The notes: generated by a model not told the origin, from the sequence alone. Positions 10,214-20,500 are shown, counted from the stretch's first letter. The stretch: DNA of 64,000 bases from Methylococcus capsulatus str. Texas = ATCC 19069 (GCF_000424685.1 NZ_KE384224.1:496001-560000), one strand, 5' to 3'. A program made the numbers and translations.

Positions 10214-12190
10214 TCATTTGTTGAAGGACCAGAAGGGCTTCTTCCCGGCCGGTTCATCTCCGCCGGCATCCCCCTCCACCACCGATTCGGCGGGCGCTTC
10301 GAGGGTACCGAGATAAGGCGCTTCGGGAATCACCTCATCGAAGGCTGGCACCGGTTTCTCGCCGCTGCGCACCTCGAATTCGACCTTCCAGCGCTCACCG
10401 CTGTCCCGCGCCACGGCTTCAAGCTGAAGCGTGCCGACCTCGGTCGCCCGCGCCGCCAGCCGTACCGGCACCACCTCGCCGGCTCGGTGCCCTTCGACCG
10501 GCAAGGTCACCTCGATTTCATGCAGTTCTTCGATCTCGTCCTCGCGCCAGTCCTCCAGCCGCGTGCCGACCAGATCCTCGCGACGCAGCGTCGAGGCGAA
10601 GAAACGGAAGCGCACCGGCTCGCCCACGACCAGCCCGAACTCCTCGGGCGGCAGCTCCGCTTCGGTGCCTTCTTCCATGCCGAACGGAGCGATGCACAGC
10701 ACCTGCAACGGGGCCGGGAAACCGGGCACGGCCGGCATGGCACTTTCGACACCCACGTAATAGGCCGCCGCCGTCCCGCCCCGGATGCGTACCCCCTTGC
10801 CCTTGCGGACATAGCCGTAATAGGCCGCGCCGCGGGCCACGGCCAGATCCAGATCGGCGCCATGCAACAACCGCGCCTCCGGAGCACCATCGGCCCGCAG
10901 CCAGTCGTTGAGCACATCCAGCAGCCGCCGTTCCAAGGCCCCGGCCTTGAACACACCGCCGTTCAAGAGCAGCGCGGTGGGATGGATGAAGCGCGAGCCC
11001 TCGGCCGGCGCGAAACCTTCCAGTTCGGCGGCCGCACTCACCTGTCTGCTCAGGAATGCCGCCAGATGACAGGTGATGCGGGCATCCTTGGCGTAAGGCA
11101 GGCCAAGGGTCGTCAAGCCGGTGCGGGCCTGGACCAAAGGCTTCTCGTCGATCGGCACCTGAGGGAAAAAACCCTCGACCAGGGTCCGGTTCACTTCGTT
11201 CCTGGTCAGCGCGGTACGCAGCGTTCCGCCGATGAGCGAGGAACCGCGGCTGGGCACCACCACCGCCACCTCGGAAACCTCCGGATCGGACAGCAGCGAT
11301 TCTTTGGCATCCCGGCAGCCGTGCATCAGGGCCTGCACCTGCCAGGACTCGAGTTTCTTGCCCTCGGCTTCCAGCTTCAGCTTGAGACCGTAGGCCAGAG
11401 CCAGATCCATGTTGTCGCCGCCGAGCAGGATGTGGTCCCCGATGGCGATACGGTTGAGTTCCAGGTTGCCATCGGCTTCGGTGACCGCGATCAGCGACAG
11501 GTCGGTGGTGCCGCCGCCCACGTCGACCACCAGGATGACGTCGCCCGGCTTGACCTGTTCGCGCCAGCCACCGCCGCTGGCTTGAATCCAGCTGTACAGC
11601 GCCGATTGCGGTTCCTCCAGCAGGATCGCCTGGCGCAGACCCAGCGCATGGGCCGCCTCCACCGTCAGCTCGCGCGCCGCCGGATCGAACGAAGCCGGCA
11701 CCGTGATGGTCAGATCCTGTTCGCTCAAAGGATGTTCGGGATGGCGGGCATTCCAGGCGTCGCGCATGTGGCGCAGATAAGCGATCGAGGCCTGGAGAGG
11801 TGAAACCCGTTTGACCTCTTCCGGCGCCTGGACTGGAAGGATGGGCGCGCGGCAGTCCACGCCACTGTGGCACAACCAACTCTTGGCGCTGGCGACCAGC
11901 CGGATCGGGGTCTTGGCGCCGAGTTGGCGGGCCAGCTCTCCGGTGATGGCTTCGGGACGCTCCTCCCAGGGGAGGACGATGTCGCCCGGCGCCAGTTCGG
12001 CTTCATGGGCCTGATACATGAACGATGGCAACTGCTTCCTGTCACCGATCGTGCCCGGTGCGGTGAGCTGGGGGATTTCGAGGATTTCCAGCGGCGCTTT
12101 TTCGCCGTCGCAGCCAGTCAAGTCCACATAGGCCACCACGCTGTTGGTGGTGCCGAGGTCGATACCGACCGAATAGCGGGTCTCACTCAC
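10214..12190 (-). CDS. Hsp70-family protein
   Basis: A 658-residue Hsp70 homologue with GIDLGTTNSVVAYVD at the N-terminus, DVILVVDVGGGTTDLSLIAVTE near residue 210, and a NGGVFKAG adenosine-side motif near 415, so the nucleotide-binding domain looks complete. The C-terminal third is short and divergent from the DnaK substrate-binding domain and lacks EEVD; it ends GKKPFWSFNK. The GTG start overlaps the stop of the DUF2760 gene by 4 nt (GTGA), indicating translational coupling. No dnaJ or grpE is adjacent, so its cochaperone is unclear. Confidence 0.9.
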   Translation of the reverse strand: MSETRYSVGIDLGTTNSVVAYVDLTGCDGEKAPLEILEIPQLTAPGTIGDRKQLPSFMYQAHEAELAPGDIVLPWEERPEAITGELARQLGAKTPIRLVASAKSWLCHSGVDCRAPILPVQAPEEVKRVSPLQASIAYLRHMRDAWNARHPEHPLSEQDLTITVPASFDPAARELTVEAAHALGLRQAILLEEPQSALYSWIQASGGGWREQVKPGDVILVVDVGGGTTDLSLIAVTEADGNLELNRIAIGDHILLGGDNMDLALAYGLKLKLEAEGKKLESWQVQALMHGCRDAKESLLSDPEVSEVAVVVPSRGSSLIGGTLRTALTRNEVNRTLVEGFFPQVPIDEKPLVQARTGLTTLGLPYAKDARITCHLAAFLSRQVSAAAELEGFAPAEGSRFIHPTALLLNGGVFKAGALERRLLDVLNDWLRADGAPEARLLHGADLDLAVARGAAYYGYVRKGKGVRIRGGTAAAYYVGVESAMPAVPGFPAPLQVLCIAPFGMEEGTEAELPPEEFGLVVGEPVRFRFFASTLRREDLVGTRLEDWREDEIEELHEIEVTLPVEGHRAGEVVPVRLAARATEVGTLQLEAVARDSGERWKVEFEVRSGEKPVPAFDEVIPEAPYLGTLEAPAESVVEGDAGGDEPAGKKPFWSFNK

Positions 12191-13275
12191 AGTTCCACCT
12201 CGGCCTGGGCGAGAATGCGGACATCATGGCCTTCCGCGACCTTGGGCAGGCGGATGTTTTCCACCCTCCAGCCGCGGTGTACCAGCGTGCCGGTGAACGG
12301 CGGCTCACCCACGATGTTGCCGGACAACCGCACACTGGCGGCGTCGAAACCCTTGGGCAGGGTCAGACGACTGCCCTCGGTCTCGCTGCGCACCGGCGCC
12401 AGATCGAAGACCTGGCCGATCACCTTGTGGCAACCCTCATGCACCACCCGTGCCGCCGCGCCTATCTCTGCATCGGAGTAGTGGGCGATGTTTTCCTGCA
12501 CGAAGTCGATGAAACGCGCCTCCTTCTGCAACAGCGTCAGGAGCTGCAGGGCCGCGTCGGGCGTCGTTTCCTTCAGTACCACGGTTTCCTTTTTCATGAC
12601 AGGCTCGAGCGCTTTCACGGGCTCGGCTGCCGATACCGCTGGCGAGGATTGAAGGGTCACGGCGGGTTCGGGTCTGCGACGCAACAGGGCGATCACCGCC
12701 ACCGACAGCAGGATGATTTGCACCAGCAACAGGACCACCACCACGGCGGCCAGGCCGACATGCACCGCGTCCAATTTCGCGGGGATCAGATTCAGATCGA
12801 TTTCCATGGGTTTCCCTTCTGAGGGGTAAGGATGGGGAGAAGGTGTATCGGCCGTCGCCGAGAGCTCCGACGCCGACTCGGCCGCCGCCGCGCGTGCGGC
12901 CTGAGCCGACATCAGCAGCCGGACGAGGTCCCGGGCGCCACGCGTGCGGTATGAGCGCATGTAGCGCTCACTGATCGAATCGGGCACTCGTTCGGCATCG
13001 AACGCAGCCTTCATCGGAGTCAGCCGGTTTTCGCAAGCATGTAAAATCCGGTCGGTCTGAACGCGGGAATCGACGTCTTCGCCGACATGGGTACGGAATG
13101 CTTCGTTCAGACAATCCTGGTAGGCCTTGGCCGCCTCGTGCACCTTGGCCAAGGTCGCCTCGGAGAGCGTGGAGGGTTGCCACTCGCCCTCCGCCCGGAG
13201 GAGCGCCGGCGCTCCCAGCGCTGCCAGGAGCATGGCGCCTGCCACACACCGGCTATGCAAACGTTCGGTACTCAA
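12187..13275 (-). CDS. DUF2760-domain protein with N-terminal secreted-like extension
   Basis: A continuous 362-codon frame with two parts. Residues 1-156 begin with a signal-peptide-like segment (CVAGAMLLAALGAPALLRAEG) and a small Cys-containing helical region, then a Pro/Ser linker. From Met157 the sequence has one transmembrane helix (about 172-200) and a C-terminal domain (KEARFIDFVQENIAHYSDAEIG, GAAARVVHEGCHK, GWRVENIRLP) typical of DUF2760. A ribosome-binding site (AGAAGGGA) sits 8 nt ahead of the internal ATG at 12807, so a separate 206-residue DUF2760 protein may be made from there. The outer start is a TTG. It precedes two Hsp70 genes with overlap, suggesting a functional link to them. 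Function unknown. Confidence 0.75.
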   Translation of the reverse strand: MSTERLHSRCVAGAMLLAALGAPALLRAEGEWQPSTLSEATLAKVHEAAKAYQDCLNEAFRTHVGEDVDSRVQTDRILHACENRLTPMKAAFDAERVPDSISERYMRSYRTRGARDLVRLLMSAQAARAAAAESASELSATADTPSPHPYPSEGKPMEIDLNLIPAKLDAVHVGLAAVVVVLLLVQIILLSVAVIALLRRRPEPAVTLQSSPAVSAAEPVKALEPVMKKETVVLKETTPDAALQLLTLLQKEARFIDFVQENIAHYSDAEIGAAARVVHEGCHKVIGQVFDLAPVRSETEGSRLTLPKGFDAASVRLSGNIVGEPPFTGTLVHRGWRVENIRLPKVAEGHDVRILAQAEVEL

Positions 13276-13491
13276 TGTTCTTCTGTCATTGGCAACGGCG
13301 GGGGTGCGATTTTACGCCATGTCGACACGCTTCTCATGCCTTGGGTCGATATGAGGCTGCCGCGCCGGCATTACAAGCGTACCGGCGAAACCGTCGGCGA
13401 TTTGGCGAACAGGCCATTTCCTCCCTGGGAGCTTGTCCTGGAGACGGTGTCGGTTAGGCTTCGGGAAGTCCTGCCTGGCGAACCGCGACCG

Positions 13492-14106
13492 ATGAAACTC
13501 TACATGACTCCCGGCTCCTGCTCGACCGGCATCCACATCCTGCTGGAAGAATTGGGCATCCCCTTCGAGGTCTACCTCGTGAATCTGCCGGCGGGCGACC
13601 ACCGCAAGCCGGAGTACCTCGCTATCAACCCCAAGTCCACGATACCGGCGCTGGTGCGCGACGACGGTTCGGCGCTGACCGAGTTCCAGGCCATCGCCTA
13701 TTGGTTGGCGCGTACCTACCCCAAAGCCAGGCTCCTGCCCGAAGATCCCGAAGGCGCGGCCAGAGTCATCGAAATGCTGGCCTATGTGGTCGGCACCCTG
13801 CACGGGCAGGGCTTCGCCCGGATATTCACCACCGAGAGCTTCACCTCCAACGAAGCGGAGCGCGAGGCCGTACGAGCCCGGGGCCGGGAGATCGCCGAGC
13901 GGGGATTCGCGATCGTGAATGAAACCCTGGCGGGGAAGGACTACGTGGCCGGCACCTTCTCGATCGCCGATGCAGCGCTGTTCTACACCGAATTCTGGGC
14001 GGACAAGCTCGGGCTGGATCTGCCCGGGCACTGCCTGGCGCACTACCGGCGAATGCTCGAGCGCCCGGCAGTACAGCGGGTGCTGCGGGAGGAGGGCTAC
14101 CGCTGA
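13492..14106 (+). CDS. Glutathione S-transferase family protein
   Basis: A 204-residue protein with an N-terminal thioredoxin-like GST domain (MKLYMTPGSCSTGIHILLEELG) and the cis-Pro/substrate motif INPKSTIPALVRDDGSALTE split around residues 45-64. An all-helical C-terminal domain containing FSIADAALFYTEFWADKLG follows. The Cys at position 10 is placed as in beta-class bacterial GSTs. The ATG at 13492 matches the family start; upstream codons open to 13087 are not homologous and lie antisense to the DUF2760 gene. Its 3' end overlaps the 3' end of queG by 10 nt, tail to tail. The substrate cannot be told. Confidence 0.88.
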   Translation: MKLYMTPGSCSTGIHILLEELGIPFEVYLVNLPAGDHRKPEYLAINPKSTIPALVRDDGSALTEFQAIAYWLARTYPKARLLPEDPEGAARVIEMLAYVVGTLHGQGFARIFTTESFTSNEAEREAVRARGREIAERGFAIVNETLAGKDYVAGTFSIADAALFYTEFWADKLGLDLPGHCLAHYRRMLERPAVQRVLREEGYR

Positions 14107-15218
14107 AGCGGCACTGCCCCGTCGCCGCCGGTAGGAAGGGCCGGAGCCGTCTCCGTTTGTCTTTCCAAGCCCCAGGCCACATGCTCGCGCACCAGCGGAG
14201 ATGCATCGTCGAGCCGTCGCCGCAGGGCTTCGGCGAGGTCCGGATGGGGCGGTGCATTGCCGATGGCCACCGCCAGGTTGCGCAGCCAGCGCTCATGGCC
14301 GATGCGGCGAATGGCCGAGCCTTCCGTGCAGCGCAGAAATTCGGCCTCGTCCCAGCTGAAGAACTCCAGCAGCAAGCCACGGTCGAGACCCCGCCGCGGC
14401 AGAAAGTCGGCTTCCTCCGTCATCCGGGCGAAGCGGTTCCACGGACAGACCATCTGGCAATCGTCGCAGCCGTAGATGCGGTTACCGATGCCGGGGCGCA
14501 GCGCCACCGGAATCGATCCTTTGAGTTCGATGGTCAGATACGAGACGCAGCGGCGGGCGTCGAGCCGGTAAGGGGCGACGATGGCCTGGGTCGGACAGAC
14601 ATCGATGCAGGCCCGGCATTGGCCGCAATGATTGGTGGCCGGCTGGTCCGGAGGTAGCGGCAGGTCTGTGTAGATTTCGCCGAGGAAGAACCAGGAGCCG
14701 GCCTCGCGGTTGACGAGATTGGTATGCTTGCCGATCCAGCCGAGCCCGGCATTCTCCGCCAGCGCCTTCTCCAGCACCGGCGCGCTGTCGGTATAGACCC
14801 GGTAGCCGAACGGTCCGGCATACCGGGCGATGGTGGCTGCCAGCCTCTGCAGGCGGCGGCGCATCAGCTTGTGATAATCCCGGCCCACGGCATAGCGCGA
14901 CACATAGGCAGCGGCCGGGTCGGCCAGTGTCTCTTTCATGTCCTGCATGGGTTCGGGCAGATAGTCCATCCGCACGCTGATGACCGATAGCGTACCGGGC
15001 TCCAGCTCGGCCGGACGGCTGCGCTTCAAGCCATGCCGGGCCATGTAGTCCATTTCTCCGTGAAACCCTGCCGCCAGCCAGTCGAGCAGCCGAGCTTCGT
15101 GGCCGCCCAGGTCGATGCCTGCGAAGCCGATCTGCTGAAAGCCCTGCGCCCTGCCCCATTCACGGATGCGATCCTTCAGCTCGGCGAGGTTGGGGGATGA
15201 AATGGCGGCACGAAGCAC
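14097..15218 (-). CDS. queG: Epoxyqueuosine reductase
   Basis: Cobalamin- and Fe-S-dependent enzyme that reduces epoxyqueuosine to queuosine in the anticodon wobble position of tRNAs for Asp, Asn, His and Tyr. The 373-residue product has two ferredoxin-like clusters, CGQCRACIDVCP and CDDCQMVCPWN, with an intervening Cys (RRCVSYLTIE). It also has the QueG N-terminal domain motif ISVRMDYLP. A HEAT-like C-terminal tail (HERWLRNLAVAIGNA) matches the long form. The start is GTG at 15218, divergent from nnr at 15302. In many gammaproteobacteria queG neighbours the NAD(P)HX repair gene, as here. Confidence 0.95.
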   Translation of the reverse strand: MLRAAISSPNLAELKDRIREWGRAQGFQQIGFAGIDLGGHEARLLDWLAAGFHGEMDYMARHGLKRSRPAELEPGTLSVISVRMDYLPEPMQDMKETLADPAAAYVSRYAVGRDYHKLMRRRLQRLAATIARYAGPFGYRVYTDSAPVLEKALAENAGLGWIGKHTNLVNREAGSWFFLGEIYTDLPLPPDQPATNHCGQCRACIDVCPTQAIVAPYRLDARRCVSYLTIELKGSIPVALRPGIGNRIYGCDDCQMVCPWNRFARMTEEADFLPRRGLDRGLLLEFFSWDEAEFLRCTEGSAIRRIGHERWLRNLAVAIGNAPPHPDLAEALRRRLDDASPLVREHVAWGLERQTETAPALPTGGDGAVPLQR

Positions 15219-15301
15219 TCAAGATTCCTTGGCGTAGTCGCGGGAGTCGGCCAGAATAGCGCCTTTCCCAACCTTCCGCACGACACGCCTTCACCCAGCC
15301 G

Positions 15302-16786
15302 ATGCCGTCCCATTCGTACGACAGCCTTCCCACCGCACTTTTCACCGCCGCCCAGGTACGGGCCATGGACCGCCATGCCATCGACAGGCTGGGGATTCCG
15401 GGACTGGAGCTGATGCACCGGGCCGGGGCCGCGGCCTTCGAGGCACTGCGCCGGCGCTGGCCCGAGGCGAAGACCTTGTCCGTGGTGTGCGGTCCGGGCA
15501 ACAACGGCGGCGACGGCTATGTGATCGCCCGGCTGGCGCTGGCGGCGGGCTTCGACGTTCGCGCCTATCCTGTCGGCCCGGTCGAGCGGCTGCGGGGAGA
15601 CGGCGCCGCCGCGTTCGCGGAGTACCGCAACGCCGATGGACCGCTGCTGAATTTCATTCCACCCGGCTTCGAAGGCGCCGAGATCCTGGTCGACGCCCTG
15701 CTCGGCACCGGCCTGGACCGGGACGTGACCGACGAATACGCCGCCGTCATCGACGCCGTCAACGATTTTCCCGGTAAGGTGGTCGCCGTGGACATCCCCT
15801 CCGGACTCAACGCCGACACCGGGGCGGTGATGGGAAAGGCGGTCCGTGCCGACCTGACGGTCAGCTTCATCGGCCTCAAGCAGGGGCTGTTCACCGGTGC
15901 CGGGCCGGCGCACTGCGGCGAGATCGTCTTCGACGACCTGGACACGCCGCCGGAAATCCGTCTGGCCCAAACGCCCTCCTCACGCTTGCTGCGGAGCAAT
16001 GACTTCACCCTCCCGCCCCGGCGCCGGGATGCCCACAAAGGCCACTACGGGCATGTATTGGTGATCGGCGGCGAATGCGGCTACAGCGGGGCGGCACGGA
16101 TGGCGGCCGAGGCGGCGGCGCGTACAGGGGCGGGACTGGTCAGCATCGCCACGCGGACATCCCACGCGCCCCTCCTGAACGTGGGCCGGCCGGAGCTGAT
16201 GGTGCACGGTGCCGAATCCGGCGGCGAGCTCGGGCCACTGCTGCAGCGCGCATCGGTGCTGGCACTCGGTCCGGGGCTTGGGCAGGGCGAATGGGCGAAG
16301 GCGTTGTTCGACGCAGCCCTCGACTGCGGCAAACCGGCGGTGATCGACGCCGATGCGCTGAATCTCCTGGCGAAGCTGCCGCGCCGATGCGACCACTGGA
16401 TACTGACGCCGCATCCGGGCGAGGCCGCCCGCCTGCTCGGGGTAGCCGTTGCGGATGTCCAGCGCGATCGCTTCGCCGCCGTGTCCGCCTTGCAGCGGCG
16501 TTACGGCGGCGTCGCCGTGCTCAAGGGAGCGGGTACGCTGATCGCCGGACCGGATGGCGTCCCGCACGTCGCCCGCTGGGGCAATCCCGGCATGGCCAGC
16601 GGCGGCATGGGCGACGTGCTCACCGGCGTGATCGCAGGACTGCGGGCGCAGCACGTTCCCCCGTTCGAATCCGCCTGTCTGGGGGTTCGTATACATGGCC
16701 AGGCGGGCGACCTGGCCGCCTCGGCCGGCGAGCGGGGTCTCCTCGCCGGCGACCTCATCGATGCCTTGCGCGCCTGTATCAACTGA
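15302..16786 (+). CDS. nnr: Bifunctional NAD(P)H-hydrate epimerase / ADP-dependent dehydratase
   Basis: Repairs damaged NADH and NADPH hydrates. The first ~220 residues form the YjeF_N epimerase domain with CGPGNNGGDGYVIARL. Residues ~235-490 form the carbohydrate-kinase-like dehydratase domain with HKGHYGHVLVIGG and GNPGMASGGMGDVLTGVIAG. At 494 residues it is the usual length for the fused E. coli YjeF type. Its TGA shares one base with the ATG of tsaE (TGATG), indicating translational coupling. The divergent gene queG begins 83 nt upstream. Confidence 0.96.
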   Translation: MPSHSYDSLPTALFTAAQVRAMDRHAIDRLGIPGLELMHRAGAAAFEALRRRWPEAKTLSVVCGPGNNGGDGYVIARLALAAGFDVRAYPVGPVERLRGDGAAAFAEYRNADGPLLNFIPPGFEGAEILVDALLGTGLDRDVTDEYAAVIDAVNDFPGKVVAVDIPSGLNADTGAVMGKAVRADLTVSFIGLKQGLFTGAGPAHCGEIVFDDLDTPPEIRLAQTPSSRLLRSNDFTLPPRRRDAHKGHYGHVLVIGGECGYSGAARMAAEAAARTGAGLVSIATRTSHAPLLNVGRPELMVHGAESGGELGPLLQRASVLALGPGLGQGEWAKALFDAALDCGKPAVIDADALNLLAKLPRRCDHWILTPHPGEAARLLGVAVADVQRDRFAAVSALQRRYGGVAVLKGAGTLIAGPDGVPHVARWGNPGMASGGMGDVLTGVIAGLRAQHVPPFESACLGVRIHGQAGDLAASAGERGLLAGDLIDALRACIN

Positions 16787-17220
16787 TGCTGCTCTACCTT
16801 CCCGACGAGGCGGCGACACTGGCCTTCGCCGCCCGCCTGCAGACGACCCTGGCCCCTGGCTGCGTCGTGTTCCTCCACGGTAATCTGGGGGCCGGCAAGA
16901 CCACGCTGGTACGCGGTTATCTGCGCGCCGCGGGCTACCTGGGCACGGTCAAGAGTCCGACCTACACGCTGGTCGAGGAATATGCTCTGAGCGACCGCAC
17001 GGTCTACCATTTCGACCTGTACCGCCTGAACGACCCCGAAGAACTCGAATGGATGGGCATCCGCGACTATTTCCGGCCGGACAGCCTGTGCTTCCTGGAA
17101 TGGCCCGAAAAAGGCGAGGGCATCCTCCCCTTGCCCGATCTGGAGATTTACCTGGAACCGGAAGACGGAGGCCGGTCGGTCCGGATCGTCTCCGCAAAGG
17201 GCATGCGCACAGCGACCTGA
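16786..17220 (+). CDS. tsaE: tRNA threonylcarbamoyladenosine biosynthesis ATPase TsaE
   Basis: ATPase that works with TsaB and TsaD to attach threonylcarbamoyl to A37 of ANN-decoding tRNAs. The 144-residue protein has the Walker A motif GNLGAGKTT (residues 32-40), then SPTYTLVEEY and YHFDLYRLNDPEELEWMGIR split across the switch region, all diagnostic. The start overlaps the nnr stop by one base. The usual follower amiB is not next to it; an amidase gene lies about 5 kb away. It ends 6 nt before the convergent PII-like gene. Confidence 0.95.
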   Translation: MLLYLPDEAATLAFAARLQTTLAPGCVVFLHGNLGAGKTTLVRGYLRAAGYLGTVKSPTYTLVEEYALSDRTVYHFDLYRLNDPEELEWMGIRDYFRPDSLCFLEWPEKGEGILPLPDLEIYLEPEDGGRSVRIVSAKGMRTAT

Positions 17221-17226
17221 GCAGGA

Positions 17227-17544
17227 TCATTCGCTCAGCCGCCTGGCCTGCTCGACCGGCGTCACCCACACGACGCCATCCCCCAGCCGGCCGGAATGGG
17301 TGTTCTCGTAGATGATCCGGATGATTTCCTCGACCTGGTTCTCTTCCGCGAGTATCTCGATCCGGACCTTGTGCGAGAAATCGGTCAGTTCGCAGCGCAG
17401 GCTGTCGTGGACCTCCTCGCCTTCGTGCGAGCTGCAACCTTCGACCCGCCACACGCTCATGCCGGGAAAGCCGGCCATGCGGCGGAAAGCGTTGCGCAGG
17501 GTTCTCAATCGGTAGGGCTGGATGACAGCCTTGATCTCTTTCAC
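17227..17544 (-). CDS. PII-like regulator associated with metal-efflux RND genes
   Basis: A 105-residue PII-fold protein starting MKEIKAVIQPYRLRTLRNAF, which matches the first strand and helix of GlnB. In the T-loop region (WRVEGCSSHEGEEVHDSL) there is no tyrosine at the GlnB uridylylation position, and the loop holds Cys, His and acidic residues instead. The C-terminal RIIYENTHSGRLGDGVVWV segment matches the PII ligand-binding region. It lies 37 nt downstream of a CusA-type pump gene, which fits the known PII-NG group found beside heavy-metal efflux genes. It may sense metal or a nucleotide for the pump; this is inference. Confidence 0.82.
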   Translation of the reverse strand: MKEIKAVIQPYRLRTLRNAFRRMAGFPGMSVWRVEGCSSHEGEEVHDSLRCELTDFSHKVRIEILAEENQVEEIIRIIYENTHSGRLGDGVVWVTPVEQARRLSE

Positions 17545-17581
17545 ATCATCACCCGAAGTTTCCTGATTTTATGGTTCGCGC

Positions 17582-20500
17582 TCAGGCCTCGATTCGCTTT
17601 TCCTCGAACCAGCGATAGACGGTGGGCAGGACCAGCAGGGTCAATGCCGTGGAGAACACCAGCCCGCTGATCACCACGATCGCCAGGGGCCGCTGGATCT
17701 CCGAACCCGGACCGGTGCCGAACAGCATGGGGATCAGGCCGAGCAATGCGGCCGACGCCGTCATCAGCACCGGCCGCAAACGCTGCATGCAGGCCTGTAC
17801 ACATGCATCGTACTGACCGTAGCCATTCTTGCGCAGGTCGATGATGCAGGAAACCAACACCACGCCGTTCAGTACCGCAACCCCGAACAGGGCGATGAAT
17901 CCCACCGAGGCCGGCACCGACAGGTACTCGCCGGTCGCGAACAGACCGAAGATCCCGCCGATGCAGGAAAACGGCAGTTCCAGCAGGATCAGCGCCGCAT
18001 AGCGCAGCGAGTTGAACAGCACGAACAGCAGGAAAAAGATCATCGCGATGGTGACCGGCACGGTGATGCCCAGCCGGGCCATGGCCCGCCGCATGTTCTC
18101 GAACTGACCGCCCCAGTCCAGGAAATAGCCTTCCGGCAAGTCGACCAGCCGGGCGATCTTTTCCTGGGCTTCCGCGACATAGCCGCCTACGTCCCGGCCC
18201 TCCAGATTGGCCCCGATCACGATGCGCCGACGCCCCATCTCGCGGCTGATCTGGGCCGGACCGTCCTGCAGCCGGATACGGGCCACGTCGTCCAGCGGGA
18301 CCACCGCACCGTTCGGAGACAGCAGGGCGATCGTGCGGATACGCTCGACGCTGTTGCGGAAGTTCTCCGGATAACGCACCACGGCATCGAAGCGCCGCTG
18401 GCCTTCGTAGATTTCGGTGGCCTTCTTGCCGCCCACGGCGGTCTCGATGATGTCGTGGATGTCCGAGGCATTGATGCCGTGGCGGGCGATGGCAGCGCGG
18501 TCCACCTCTATGGTGAGATACTGCTGGCCGGTCACGCGCTCCACCCGTAAATCCCGGGTGCCCTCGATGTCCCTGAGAATCCTGGCGATTTCGTCGCCTT
18601 TTTCCTTCAGTACGGACAGGTCGTCGCCGAACAGCTTGATGGCAACCTGGGAGCGGACGCCCGACACCATTTCGTCGAGCCGGTCGGCGATGGGCTGGCT
18701 CATCACCAGCTGGATGCCCGGCAGCGCATCGAGCTTGCGGCGGATCTCGTCCTCGATGCGAGCTTTGTCCCAACCCTCCGGCATGTCGCTGTCCGGCACC
18801 AGCGTCACCACCGGATCGGCCTCGTTCGGTCCGCCCGGGTCGGCCGGGCTCTCGCCCCGGCCCAGCTTGGACACCGCCATCTTGACACCCGGAACTTCCA
18901 TGACCCGCTGCATGGCCTCCATTTCCATTCGCAACGATTCGTCGAAGGCGATGCTGGGCACCCGGGTGATGCCGGGCGAGATCGTCCCCTCGTCGAGCGT
19001 CGGGATGAACGAAGTGCCGAGAAAGGGAAACAATGCCAGCGCCGTGGCCAGCAATATCCCCATCACGACGCAGACCAGCCCCCCGCGCGGCATCAGCCAG
19101 TGCAAAAGCCTGGCGTAGGGTCGCTTGATCCAGGCGATGATCCGGGTCTCGGCATGCGCCTGGGGCTCGAGCAGATAGGACGAGAGCACCGGCACCAGCA
19201 CCATCCCTGACACAAGCGAAATCGCCAGGGCAATGGCGATGGTCAGAGCCAGGGGAGCGAAAAGCTTGCCCTCCATACCTTCCAGCATGAGCAGTGGCAG
19301 GAACACCAGCACGATGATGCCGACGCCGAAGATTACCGGGATGCCGACTTCCAGAGTCGCCTCGAATACGATGCGGACTCGGCTTTCGCCGGTGTCGCGG
19401 CGTTCGCTCAACTGACTCACCGCGTTCTCCACCACCACAACCGAGCCGTCGACCATCATACCGATGGCGATGGCGAGGCCGCCGAGCGTCATCAGATTGG
19501 CGGAGATGCCGTAATGGTTCATGACCAGGAAAGTCAGGAGGGGCGTCAAGACCAGGGTGGAAACCACGATCAGGCTGGAACGGATTTCGCCCATGAACAG
19601 GAACAGGACTCCGATCACCAGCAAGACGCCTTCGGTCAGTGCCTTGGTAACGGTGTTCAAAGCCGCGTCGACCAGATCGGTCCGGTCGTAGAACGGCACG
19701 ATCTCGAGCCCGCCCGGCAGCATCCCCTTGTCGTTGATCTCCTTGACCCGCGCCTTGACCCGCGCCACGGTTTCCTTGGCATTGCCGCCCCGCACCATCA
19801 TCACCACTCCGGCCACCGACTCGGTGTAGCCGTTCTTGACGATGGCGCCGGTTCGCACATCGTGCCCGAACCGGACTTCCGCCACGTCGCCCACATGCAC
19901 CGGCACCCCGCTGATCTCCTTGAGCACGATGCTGCGGATGTCTTCCAGACTCGAAATCAAAGCCACGCCGCGGATCAGGTACTGCTGCGCGAAATGGGGA
20001 AGAATGCCGCCGCCGCTGTTGGCGTTGTTCCGGGCCAGGGACTCGTAGACCTCACGCAAACCGATCTGGTAGTGGCGCAGCCGATCCGGGTTGGCCAACA
20101 CCTGGTATTGCTTGACGAAGCCGCCCTGGGAGTTGATCTCGGCGACGCCGGGAATGGTCCGGAGTAAGGGCCGCACTACCCAGTCCTGCACGGTGCGGCG
20201 CTCCAGCAGCTCCTCGTAGGTCAGCGCTCGCCGGCCGTCGTCCGGACGCTCCAGTGTGTACTGGTAGACCTCGCCCAGCGCCGTCGACACCGGCCCCAGC
20301 ACCGGCGTGACACCCTCCGGCATGCGCGAAGCCACTTCGATCAGCCGTTCCATCACCAGCTGGCGGGCGAAGTAGACGTCGGTGGCATCGGTGAACACCA
20401 GGGTCACGATGGACAGGCCGTTTTTGTTCAGCGAGCGCAACTCGGTGAGGCTGGGCAGGCCGGTCATGGCGACCTCGATCGGCACCGTGATGAAGCGCTC

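Noticed and set aside
13087-13491. N-terminal extension of the glutathione S-transferase frame
   Set aside because: The added residues are not GST-like and lie antisense to the DUF2760 gene; the ATG at 13492 matches the family start.
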